Positions 27,026 to 34,605 of a DNA stretch of 64,000 bases are shown here, piece by piece. The stretch is from JADHUC01 sp964617665 (GTDB lineage: Bacteria > Planctomycetota > Planctomycetia > Pirellulales > Pirellulaceae). How positions within the stretch are numbered: the first letter of the stretch is position 1; each line of letters opens with the position of its first letter. The stretch is from the NCBI GenBank assembly GCA_964617665.1, contig CAZUAH010000005.1, positions 1 to 64,000 on the forward strand, read 5' to 3'. Below the pieces are notes generated by a model that did no database searches, was not told where the DNA came from, and saw only the letters and a list, made by a program, of their open reading frames with translations. The translations under genes and the position numbers were made by a program.

Positions 27026-28099
27026 CTACCGTCGGATCGTTTTGCCGCGACGTTCGGCCACTGCGTCGTACAGGGCCAGCACGTTTTCCAGCGGCGTGTC
27101 GGGTTGGATGTTGTGGCAAGGGGCCAAGACGAATCCGCCCCCGCGACCCACTTCGTCGATCAAGTGATGCACCTCGTCGCGGATTTCCGTGGGCGTGGCC
27201 CGTTGGAGCCACCCTTGGACGTCCACCGCACCGTGCAGCACGATACGGCCCTCGAACTCGTCCTTCAACTCGTATGGGTTCATGCCATCGGCCTGAGGCT
27301 GGATGGTCTGCAGGGCGTCCATACCGCAGTCGATGAACCGAGGGACCAGCATCCGGCTTGAGCCGCAGCAATGGTGCGTAATCTTTGCTCCGTACGAGTG
27401 CACCATATCGAAGAGTTCCTTCTTCAGCGGTGCGAATAGACGATCGAAGCTGTCAAACGAGATCAGCGGGCCTCGCTGAGTGCCGAAGTCGTCGCCGCAG
27501 AGGACCAGGTCGATCCGCCCGCGAGCCGCATCGAGAATCCGCTCTATGTAGTGCATGTAGAACTGATGACGGATCTCGACCATGCGAAGGTAAAGGGGGT
27601 TTTCTTCGGCGATATCGAATAGCGTCTGTTCTACGCCCCGGCCCATGGCGACGCGATTGATGAAATCCTGCACCCAGAAGCCGCCCGTGGCGATGGCCAG
27701 GTCGCCGTACGCGGCGCACATGGCGGTTAACGCGTCGTAGTCGTACGCATCAGGATCGGGCCAGCGGAATCGGTCTACGTCCTCTACCGTTTCGAAGGCC
27801 CCGTAAGGCCGGCCGATCGCTTCAGCGTATTCGCCGAACTCGTTGGGCATCGGCAGCCGGCGGACGCCCCGCTCGTCGATGCTGGATCCATCGTCGAAAG
27901 TCTTCGGCGGCGGGCCTGTGTAAGGCGGGTTGACGCAACGAATGTCCGCCCCCAGGCAATCGCAAATTGCTTCGTCGCTGGTTACCTGATAGTAACCCAA
28001 CAACGCCTCGCGAATCTCCGGCGTCGCGAAGTAATCGCAAGGCGTGAAATCGGGCTCGCTGTGAGCCATAGCCGCCTGAACACGTTCGCGCGGCGTCAT
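27026..28099 (-). CDS. Uroporphyrinogen decarboxylase family protein (not heme biosynthesis)
   Basis: About 357 residues from the ATG at 28099, which has AAAGGAACGG just upstream. It resembles UroD/MtaA-type TIM barrels: TPRERVQAAMAHSEPDFTPC at the N-terminus, a central GFWVQDFINRVAMGRG helix, KITHHCCGSSRMLVPRFIDC and GGFVLAPCHNIQPDTPLENV at the C-terminus. In such members the conserved C-terminal Cys and His region binds metal or substrate, as in corrinoid methyltransferases. No corrinoid protein is nearby, and the HemE-specific motifs are absent. A role in sugar or C1/sulfonate catabolism alongside the SuyA/SuyB-like and Gfo/Idh genes is inference. Confidence 0.8.
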   Translation of the reverse strand: MTPRERVQAAMAHSEPDFTPCDYFATPEIREALLGYYQVTSDEAICDCLGADIRCVNPPYTGPPPKTFDDGSSIDERGVRRLPMPNEFGEYAEAIGRPYGAFETVEDVDRFRWPDPDAYDYDALTAMCAAYGDLAIATGGFWVQDFINRVAMGRGVEQTLFDIAEENPLYLRMVEIRHQFYMHYIERILDAARGRIDLVLCGDDFGTQRGPLISFDSFDRLFAPLKKELFDMVHSYGAKITHHCCGSSRMLVPRFIDCGMDALQTIQPQADGMNPYELKDEFEGRIVLHGAVDVQGWLQRATPTEIRDEVHHLIDEVGRGGGFVLAPCHNIQPDTPLENVLALYDAVAERRGKTIRR

Positions 28100-28134
28100 T
28101 GCCGTTCCTTTCACGCCGACTGTGCCATGAGTCA

Positions 28135-28202
28135 GTAGCCACCTTCGCCAGAAGGTGGGACGCGTCCGGTGGTTATGCCCGCGTTCTGGCGAACGCGGCT
28201 AC
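28135..28202. repeat. GTAGCCAC-type double-hairpin repeat, intergenic copy
   Basis: The left half starts GTAGCCACCTTCGCCAGAAG at 28135 and the right half, 28181-28202, ends GGCTAC. Each half folds internally (CACCTTCGCCAGAAGGTG and CGCGTTCTGGCGAACGCG). The same element, with different but still paired stem bases, lies inside a coding region at 37241-37304. It separates the uroporphyrinogen-decarboxylase-family gene from the SuyB-like gene. Confidence 0.85.
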
Positions 28203-28217
28203 GACAGCACGTCGGGG

Positions 28218-29384
28218 CTACGCGCTCACGTACAACTTGGTCATCACGAACTCGTTGTGGTTCAGCACCTCTGCGGCGGTCCAGCGGCCGTTGGCCACGC
28301 GAATCATCATGTCCCACAACTTGTCGCCTGCTTGATCCAGCGTGAGTTCGCGTTGCAGTATGCCTGATACATCTACGTCGATGTGTTCCTTCATGCAGGC
28401 GGCCGTCTTCGGGTTGGCGGTGAGTTTGATCACGGGCTCGATTGGATTTCCGATCACGTTACCCTGGCCGGTTGGGAACAGATGACACGCAAATCCAGCC
28501 GCCGCCCATAGCGTGACAGCCTCGGCCGCGGCCGACGACGTATCCATGAACCACAAACCCTTGCCCGTTGGCATCTCAGCCGGTTCAAGCGCGCCCACGA
28601 ACTTGCACTTCTTGCCGATTTTCTGCAGGTTGCCCAGCGCCTTCTCCTCGATCGTCGTGAGACCTCCGCGGACATTTCCTTTGGTTGGCTGCGATCCGAG
28701 CAGGTCGACGCCTTGCGCCTCGACGACCTTTTGGTAGCGATCAAACATCCTCATGAAGTCTTCGGCGGCCTGCTTGTTCGCGGCGCGCTTGGCACAGATG
28801 TCCTCGGCGCCAGTCACTTCAGTCGTCTCGCCGAAACTGATCGTGTTGCCGTTGGCATAGAGACGGTCGAAGACGTTGCCAACGGTCGGGTTCGAGGCTA
28901 GCCCAGATGTTGTGTCCGACTCGCCACACTTGGTCGAAACCCACAGGTCCCGTATCGGGCACTTCTCGCGTTTCTGCTCGCTGGCCCAAAGTTTGTATTC
29001 CCAAGCCTTCCACGAGGCTTGGCGAACACATTCCATTTGTCCTTTCAACTCGATGGAGAAGCCGGAGACCTTCTCGCGCCCGAGGGCCTTGACGCCCTCA
29101 ACCACCTTGTTGGTCCATTCGTCTTCGATGCCGATCACGACACACGCGGCCACGTTCGGGTTGGCACACGTGCCGATGATCGTACGGAAGAAAAGATCGA
29201 GGTCTTCGCCGAATTGGAGTCGTCCGTAGGCATGAGGAATCGCCATCGTGCCCTGAATGTGAGAAGCCACCGCCTCGGCCGCCGCGTTCGAGATGTCGTC
29301 CAGCGGCATGATAACAACGTGATTGCGGATGCCGACTCGCCCGTTCTCCCGCCGGTATCCCATGAAAGATTTTTCCAGTGCCAT
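28218..29384 (-). CDS. UxaA family dehydratase/lyase large subunit (SuyB-like)
   Basis: About 388 residues from the ATG at 29384 (AGGGAGACA upstream). It has the C-terminal domain of altronate/galactarate dehydratases: GYRRENGRVGIRNHVVIMP at the start, IIGTCANPNVAACVVIG, STKCGESDTTSGLASNPTVG and NVIGNPIEPVIKLTANPKT. In (2R)-sulfolactate sulfo-lyase this domain is the separate subunit SuyB, and the small subunit encoded 29 bases upstream matches SuyA. Together they could release sulfite from sulfolactate, or dehydrate an acid sugar. The fold does not distinguish these, and no sulfonate transporter or sulfolactate dehydrogenase is adjacent. The enzyme is cytoplasmic and probably iron-dependent. 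Confidence 0.8.
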   Translation of the reverse strand: MALEKSFMGYRRENGRVGIRNHVVIMPLDDISNAAAEAVASHIQGTMAIPHAYGRLQFGEDLDLFFRTIIGTCANPNVAACVVIGIEDEWTNKVVEGVKALGREKVSGFSIELKGQMECVRQASWKAWEYKLWASEQKREKCPIRDLWVSTKCGESDTTSGLASNPTVGNVFDRLYANGNTISFGETTEVTGAEDICAKRAANKQAAEDFMRMFDRYQKVVEAQGVDLLGSQPTKGNVRGGLTTIEEKALGNLQKIGKKCKFVGALEPAEMPTGKGLWFMDTSSAAAEAVTLWAAAGFACHLFPTGQGNVIGNPIEPVIKLTANPKTAACMKEHIDVDVSGILQRELTLDQAGDKLWDMMIRVANGRWTAAEVLNHNEFVMTKLYVSA

Positions 29385-29413
29385 TGTCTCCCTCTTCATT
29401 CTTATCGCCGTCA

Positions 29414-29692
29414 TTACCATCTGGCGGTCTTCAGGTTCTGTGTATGGACATGCTGGCCCTTCTTGATGAGCCGCGACGCCGTACCGATCGACGAGTCGTA
29501 TTTGATTATCCCGTCGCCTTTAGGCACCTCGATCAACGCGATTTTGTGGCCCAAAGGGATATCCTGCGCGGCCTTAGCCCGAAGCGTTTTGTCCGTTACC
29601 ATGTTCCAGCCGCGCAGCGTCTGCCCTTTCTTGACGTCTACGGTCATGACACCAACCGTGTCGTCTTTCCCATGCACAATGTAGTGGATCAC
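29414..29692 (-). CDS. SAF-domain small subunit (SuyA-like)
   Basis: About 92 residues from the GTG at 29692, which has an AAGGAG site nine bases upstream and begins where homologous subunits begin; longer upstream starts lack such a site. The whole protein is one SAF beta-clip domain: VHGKDDTVGVMTVDV, GWNMVTDKTLRAK, IPLGHKIALIEVPKGD, KKGQHVHTQNLKT. This closely resembles SuyA, the small subunit of (2R)-sulfolactate sulfo-lyase, and the N-terminal domain of UxaA/GarD dehydratases. It is the first gene of the minus-strand set leading to the SuyB-like gene. Split SAF and catalytic subunits are also found in uncharacterised UxaA-family enzymes, so the substrate is unproven. Confidence 0.8.
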   Translation of the reverse strand: MIHYIVHGKDDTVGVMTVDVKKGQTLRGWNMVTDKTLRAKAAQDIPLGHKIALIEVPKGDGIIKYDSSIGTASRLIKKGQHVHTQNLKTARW

Positions 29693-29803
29693 AGTTGCAT
29701 TCTCCTTTCCTCGTATGACTTGTCGGTTCAGAGCGTTCCGCAGCCAGTCCCTGCGACTTGCCGTGATTCGGGCCTGCACTCGGCGGCGCCATTCGCGTCC
29801 CTA

Positions 29804-29868
29804 AGCAACCCGAAGCGTAAGCAAGGCAACCGCTTCAGGCAAGTTCCTCGCTCACGCTTCGGATTGCT
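29804..29868. repeat. Imperfect inverted repeat, intergenic
   Basis: The arms are 29804-29826 (AGCAACCCGAAGCGTAAGCA and three more bases) and 29846-29868, reverse-complementary with three mismatches over 23 bases. It lies upstream of the SuyA-like gene and downstream of the sialidase-like gene. The loop is 19 bases. It may terminate the sialidase-like transcript; there is no U-tract. Confidence 0.7.
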
Positions 29869-29977
29869 ATTTCGCTGATTCCTCGCGGAGAGCGGCACTA
29901 ATCAAATAGGATAGAGGCAAACAGGGCCATTGGGAAGCAGCGATCTGCGTTTTGGCTGCCGCACCTGCCCATTCCTT

Positions 29978-31102
29978 CTATGAGCCATCATGCGTCTCCC
30001 ACACCGTGACACCCAAGTGGTAGGCATCGTGATCGGGTGTCTTTCTGGAATACCAGGCCGTAACAACCTTTCCGCTGGGCAACTGGACGCTGGAAGGATA
30101 GCCGCAATCAGCGTTGCCGACAGTGTGGGCCAGTCGAAGTGGGGCGTCCCAGGTGCGTCCGTCGTCTCCGCTAAGTTTCGCGCAGACACCGCGGCGCTCC
30201 TTGACACGCACGCCGTAGGTCAGCAACAAACGCCCGTCTTTCAGCCGGCTGAGATGGCCGTTAATCTCATTTCGCTCCGTGACCGGCTTTGGCTCCTGCC
30301 AGGTTGCGCCGTTGTCATCGCTCCGGATCAGCTCCATCCGGTCGATACGGGCCGCGGCGAGCCAGCGTTTGCCGCCCAGTGGGAAGATGTCGGTTTCATT
30401 GTGACGCGGGCCGATGATGGACACAGGCTTCCACGTCCAGCCGTCGTCATCGCTACGGAAATGCCAAGAACGCCACCCTCTGGTTTTGAAGGACCGCGAC
30501 GGATCGACGAACTCGCCTTGGTAGCAAGACGAATGCAGCGTTCCGTCCTCTCCCGTCCAGATGTCGCCAAACGGAATGTGTTCCGTCCAGCCCGGCTCGG
30601 CCGCGGGAAAGCCATCACGTTTCTCCCATGTGCGACCGCCGTCGCCAGATCGCAACACCCAGGCGGGCAATATCGCATCGCGAAAGGCGGGCTGTTTCGG
30701 CCGCTCGGGTTGCTTCACATTGGTCCATCCGGAGCACAATACGATGAGATCGCCGTTCCGCGCCTGACCAGCGGCATGATTCATGCGAATGGTGTCGGGC
30801 TCGTGTTTGGTGATCGTGCTCCGTTTCTCCCAAGCCAGACCGTCGCGGCTGGCCCAGCAATCCACATCACCTTCCTGCCCGCCGTGGCTCGGTTGATTGT
30901 GGAAAACGGCGATGATCGTGCCGTCGCGCATCAACGTCAGGTTGGGCCAGGCACAGACGTTCTCGACCGCCACGACCCGCTGCAACGTTTTCGGTTCCGG
31001 TTCGGCGGCGACCACTCGGGCCATCAGGGGCCCGAACGAAGTGATGGCCAACAGAAACAGACACGGCCGGCAGACGAGGGGAATCGTACTTCGAACGTTC
31101 AT
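29978..31102 (-). CDS. Sialidase-like (BNR-repeat) exported protein
   Basis: A 374-residue protein with a signal peptide (LFLLAITSFGPLMARVVAA). Asp-box motifs (SGDGGRTWEKR, SDDDGWTWKPV, SDDNGATWQEP, SGDDGRTWDAP) mark the six-bladed sialidase-like propeller, and the N-terminal blade has NLTLMRDGTIIAVFHNQ. The Arg triad of sialidases cannot be assigned with certainty from sequence alone, so exo-sialidase activity is probable at family level only. The ATG follows AGGAG by about 12 bases. It stands upstream of the SuyA/SuyB cluster but with a 285-base gap, so it is likely independent. Confidence 0.82.
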   Translation of the reverse strand: MNVRSTIPLVCRPCLFLLAITSFGPLMARVVAAEPEPKTLQRVVAVENVCAWPNLTLMRDGTIIAVFHNQPSHGGQEGDVDCWASRDGLAWEKRSTITKHEPDTIRMNHAAGQARNGDLIVLCSGWTNVKQPERPKQPAFRDAILPAWVLRSGDGGRTWEKRDGFPAAEPGWTEHIPFGDIWTGEDGTLHSSCYQGEFVDPSRSFKTRGWRSWHFRSDDDGWTWKPVSIIGPRHNETDIFPLGGKRWLAAARIDRMELIRSDDNGATWQEPKPVTERNEINGHLSRLKDGRLLLTYGVRVKERRGVCAKLSGDDGRTWDAPLRLAHTVGNADCGYPSSVQLPSGKVVTAWYSRKTPDHDAYHLGVTVWETHDGS

Positions 31103-31348
31103 TGTTGTCGTTTCTCCTGTTCGTCAAGGATTTCCGTGTTCGTGGCTTCGTGCTATACAAGGGTGCCTCGCGCGTGGCTTTCGTATCCCGATTCAGGGGC
31201 GTATCCGCAAAAGGCCCTTGTTACCGACCATAGGCAAGCCGCAAGCCTGGCACAGGACGCGAATAAGGTGAAGGCGGTTCGCCTCCTAGTCGAACTCCGT
31301 ATTGCAGCAATGACTGCCCGCTGCTGGTAGTCACTTCTATCATCACAC

Positions 31349-32386
31349 TCATGGCCCAGCGGACATCGCGTGATCTGCTGGCTTGACGCCTCGTTTGTAT
31401 TTCTTGAAGCCGAAGGGCGTTGGCTGAAAGTCGCCGACCGGTTCAACGTTGGCGTTGGCGGGGATTTCCTCCTCCAAATTCAGGCACCAGTATGTGGCGT
31501 TGACGAGCAACCGTCGCAGCCCCTCGCTTTCGAAGTCAGTGGCTGCGCCGATGGTCGAGGTGAAGACGCGTCCGACGCGACCGTTCGTCCCTCGATACGT
31601 CTTGGTCCAAGCGATTGGCATCATCGGTTCGTTCTTGGGACCGGCGACTGGTTGATCCGTGGCATTCATCCCCGCCAGAACCTGGCCCATCACCAGCGTC
31701 TGACTGTCACCAGGCAAGGGCTGTGGAGTGCGATACACGTCGGTTGGCCCCCAGATGTCGTTGCAGCCGCGGACGATTGCGTGGGTTTCCATTCCAGGCG
31801 CGATGACGCCACGAGTGCTCTCCGCACCGTGCCGACCGTGGTGAGCGATCCAGGTCATACCGAGAATCTGCTGACCGAATCCGCCTCCCCAATTCTCGAT
31901 CTTGCTGCGAAAGCCGTATTTCGCGAAGGTCTTGGACTCATCGGGAATGCGGAACCCCGCCACCGCCGCGCGAATCCCAATCACGGGTCGTCCCGATCGG
32001 ATGTAATCGTCGATATGCCGCATCTGTTCATCGGGCAAGTCTCGAAATCGCGTATGGATGATCATCAAGTCGGCCGACTGCAGTGTCTGCAAACCAGGGA
32101 TGTTCCTTTGGTTGTCCGGGTCGATCACACTCGTTTCAGGATCCACGGCAAACAGGACCGTGCAGCGGAAGCCGTGATGCTTCGCCAGGATCTTGCCCAA
32201 CATAGGGAGGCTTTCCTCCGAACGATACTCCTCGTCCCCAGAGACCAACACAATCTGTTTGCCGTGTCCCGGGCCTTCGAAGCCCTGGTAAACTACCCAT
32301 GGGGCTTCTGCCGAGCTATCTCGGCCACCGAACGCAAAGGCCGTGTTAATTGCAAGCACGGCCAGGATGTTGGTGCGATGGTTCAT
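31349..32386 (-). CDS. ThuA-domain-like exported protein
   Basis: About 345 residues from the ATG at 32386. The signal peptide (LAVLAINTAFAFGG) leads into a flavodoxin/class-I-GATase-like ThuA domain: GKQIVLVSGDEEYRSEESLP, GFRCTVLFAVDPETSVID, ADLMIIHTRFRDLPDEQMRH, GRPVIGIRAAVAGFR and NEPMMPIAWTKTYRG near the C-terminus. ThuA-like proteins occur in trehalose and other disaccharide catabolism, though their reaction is unclear. The start ATG overlaps the stop of the upstream phosphoesterase gene as ATGA, so the two are translationally coupled and probably act on one substrate. Confidence 0.85.
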   Translation of the reverse strand: MNHRTNILAVLAINTAFAFGGRDSSAEAPWVVYQGFEGPGHGKQIVLVSGDEEYRSEESLPMLGKILAKHHGFRCTVLFAVDPETSVIDPDNQRNIPGLQTLQSADLMIIHTRFRDLPDEQMRHIDDYIRSGRPVIGIRAAVAGFRIPDESKTFAKYGFRSKIENWGGGFGQQILGMTWIAHHGRHGAESTRGVIAPGMETHAIVRGCNDIWGPTDVYRTPQPLPGDSQTLVMGQVLAGMNATDQPVAGPKNEPMMPIAWTKTYRGTNGRVGRVFTSTIGAATDFESEGLRRLLVNATYWCLNLEEEIPANANVEPVGDFQPTPFGFKKYKRGVKPADHAMSAGP

Positions 32387-34326
32387 TCCTTCTCTCCAGT
32401 CATGTGACGCGTTGCTTGGCACAACGCCTTAATCTGTTCTAGTGAAAGGGCACGTGGGTAGAGATGCACGTCGTGGATCATGCCCTGGAACGTGTGGCCG
32501 AACTGCTCTTCTCCGGAATCGGCCCCGATGGCCAAGTCGGTTTCGTCTGAATCGTCCAGCGTCTCCGCGGTCCAGGGAGCTTCGGCTCTCAGCTCGCCGT
32601 CCACGTACAGCAGCACTTTGGCTTGCCGCGAGTCGACAACGCCAACCAGGCTGTGCCATCCGCCATCGTTGATAGAAATAGATTGCCACGATGCGGTGCA
32701 CCATGCACCGGCCTGATCGTCCCACGCTTGCATAATCCATGCCCCGCTTCTGTACAACAACATGAAGAGTCCGGGCTTGCCGATCCGATCTTTGGACGCA
32801 ACGCGCATCGGGCGTATTCTCTTGGTTGTGTTGATCCACGCGCTCACGGTCAGGTCCGTCCAGTCTTCCATATCGACTGGGCCGACACGCAATCGCTGAG
32901 TCCCATCGAATTTGGCAGCATGACCGGTTCCCGCGGGACTCTCGGCGACAAGCTCTGGTTTGCTGTCGATCTTGTCATCACTGTCTTCCTTTAGTCGCAT
33001 CTCAAGGTAGAGACTGCCACCTTCCTCCTTATCCCAAGATGTCGTCAGATCCGGTGAAGGGCCCGCTTTTTTGAGCGGTTGATCGACCTTCGGTCTTACA
33101 TAGGGCTCATCGTAATCCTCCGTCACTTCCGGGAATGGAGGCAACGGTTCGATCGGCTCAGGTGCAGCGAACTTGTTACGCAGTGAAAAAGCCTTTGACG
33201 CCGGCGCGTACCAGCCGACCGGGTTGTCCTCATACCAGGCTTCGTGCAAATAAACATCGGCCTCGACCTGATCGCTTCCGTCGGTGAATGTCAACACTCG
33301 GCTGAGCGGCGTCGAACCTCCGTGGTAACGTGTCAATCCCGCGACCTGAAGGAAGTTGACGCCCCATCGCGTTTCCGAGATCGTCTTCCCTCCGAAATCG
33401 TCGTCAGGGCTCTTCACATGGGTGTGACCCGCGACCCAGAAATCAATCGCGCCTCGGCCGTGCTCCTTGTGGAACGTGTCAAGAAAGTCCTCGAACGCGT
33501 GTGCATCCTTCGTGTATTGGAAATCGTCGGGATCATCCTTCTCGATGATGAAGTACAGGTACGACGATCCTTCAGGCCCGCCGGTGCTGCCGTGGTAGGT
33601 AGGGTTGCCCTCGCCGTAGCCCGATGCGGTCGTTGTGTCACGCAGCGCGTGATGGTGCATGGTGATGATGATCTTATCCTGGTTGTCCAGCACCTGTTGC
33701 TTCCACCAGTTGAAAGTGTCGCGCGTTACTGCACCGGGCGGGTAGCCGCCGCTGTTACCCTCTTTGCTGTGTCCTCGGCCGACGGGCGTGGGAGCGTCGT
33801 TGCGATCGGAGAGCATAAGGAACAGGATGTTACCCGCCTGAAAGCTGTACCGTTCCCAGGTGCCTTCGACGGGGAACGGCCTACGCTTCGAGTCGACGCC
33901 GGAGAACACGGTGTTTTCGCCGAGCGGGTCGCCCCATTTTCTGAACCACGATCCCGGTCCATGATCGTAGTAGGGCGCGTCGTGATTCCCGGGCACGTTG
34001 TACACCTGCTCGCGACGATGCTTGGTCATGGCTCGATACTGGCGAATCAACTCGCGTCCATCCCTGTCGCCGGGCGGCGTCTGGTGAGCGGACACGTCAC
34101 CCGCGTCGATCATGATATCCCACTCGAACGCCGGTGCGTCTTCTTCGAGTCCTTCCGATTGCCGAATGACCTTGGCCAGACTCTCACGTCCGCGTTTGAT
34201 GTCAGCCGGAACATGGGCGCAGCTCGTGGCCCACACACGAAACTGCCGCGGCGTCTCCAACTGCCCAAGTGCCGGATAAGACAATGCAGTGAGAATCAGT
34301 GCGGTCAACGCAACTCTATGAAACAT
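32383..34326 (-). CDS. Metallophosphoesterase with C-terminal LamG-like domain, exported
   Basis: A 647-residue protein. Signal peptide MFHRVALTALILTALSYPAL. Residues about 28-400 carry calcineurin-like phosphoesterase motifs: ATSCAHVPAD, MIDAGDVS, NVPGNHDAPYYD, MHHHALRD and VAGHTHVKSPD. An acidic, Pro-rich linker (EPIEPLPPFPEVTEDYDEP) leads into a LamG/concanavalin-like domain at about 470-640 (AAKFDGTQRLRVGPVDMEDW, LTVSAWINTTKR, KVLLYVDGELR, MIHDVHLYPRALSLEQ). A phosphoesterase tethered to a carbohydrate-binding domain suggests action on a phosphorylated surface polymer, which is inference. The gene ends in the ATGA overlap with the ThuA-like gene. Confidence 0.88.
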   Translation of the reverse strand: MFHRVALTALILTALSYPALGQLETPRQFRVWATSCAHVPADIKRGRESLAKVIRQSEGLEEDAPAFEWDIMIDAGDVSAHQTPPGDRDGRELIRQYRAMTKHRREQVYNVPGNHDAPYYDHGPGSWFRKWGDPLGENTVFSGVDSKRRPFPVEGTWERYSFQAGNILFLMLSDRNDAPTPVGRGHSKEGNSGGYPPGAVTRDTFNWWKQQVLDNQDKIIITMHHHALRDTTTASGYGEGNPTYHGSTGGPEGSSYLYFIIEKDDPDDFQYTKDAHAFEDFLDTFHKEHGRGAIDFWVAGHTHVKSPDDDFGGKTISETRWGVNFLQVAGLTRYHGGSTPLSRVLTFTDGSDQVEADVYLHEAWYEDNPVGWYAPASKAFSLRNKFAAPEPIEPLPPFPEVTEDYDEPYVRPKVDQPLKKAGPSPDLTTSWDKEEGGSLYLEMRLKEDSDDKIDSKPELVAESPAGTGHAAKFDGTQRLRVGPVDMEDWTDLTVSAWINTTKRIRPMRVASKDRIGKPGLFMLLYRSGAWIMQAWDDQAGAWCTASWQSISINDGGWHSLVGVVDSRQAKVLLYVDGELRAEAPWTAETLDDSDETDLAIGADSGEEQFGHTFQGMIHDVHLYPRALSLEQIKALCQATRHMTGEKE

Positions 34327-34605
34327 TGGTACCTCCTGGACGAAGTAGACTCTTCATGATTTTGCCCAACAATCATTTTGCCCGAAGAAGAAGGCAAAAT
34401 CATCTATGGGCAAAAGCATATACAGCTTTCTCATACTCGCACTTCGCGAACGAAACGTGGTGGATCGTCTGCCGATCGATGTCGGATTGGGTGGCCGGAG
34501 CTGGACTGAGCGTCAGCGAGGGAAGCCCCGGGGTTTCGGGCTTGCGCCCTCCAACCCCGGCCACTCTGGCCTCAATCTACCTGACAAATATCGATAGCCG
34601 CACGA
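34327..34605. repeat. Intergenic segment with AT-rich inverted repeat
   Basis: This 279-base gap lies upstream of the phosphoesterase-LamG gene and downstream of the DUF4838 gene. It contains ATGATTTTGCC at 34356-34366 and its perfect complement GGCAAAATCAT at 34393-34403, with related copies ATCATTTTGCCC at 34372-34383 and GGGCAAAA at 34408-34415. These short AT-rich repeats differ in base composition from the genes and resemble a small mobile palindrome. The remainder shows no gene. Confidence 0.6.

Noticed and set aside
27026..28099. HemE (heme biosynthesis) annotation for the UroD-like gene
   Set aside because: The N-terminal substrate-binding signature of HemE is not seen, and the catabolic gene neighbours point to a MtaA/UroD-superfamily member instead.
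26961..28202. Repeated palindromes as a CRISPR array
   Set aside because: The repeats are single, dispersed and differ in sequence; there are no regularly spaced identical repeats and no cas genes.
29990..31330. Plus-strand open frame of 446 codons over the sialidase-like gene
   Set aside because: It is antisense to a gene with a signal peptide and Asp-box motifs, shows no recognisable domain, and its codon pattern is that of a shadow frame in GC-rich DNA.
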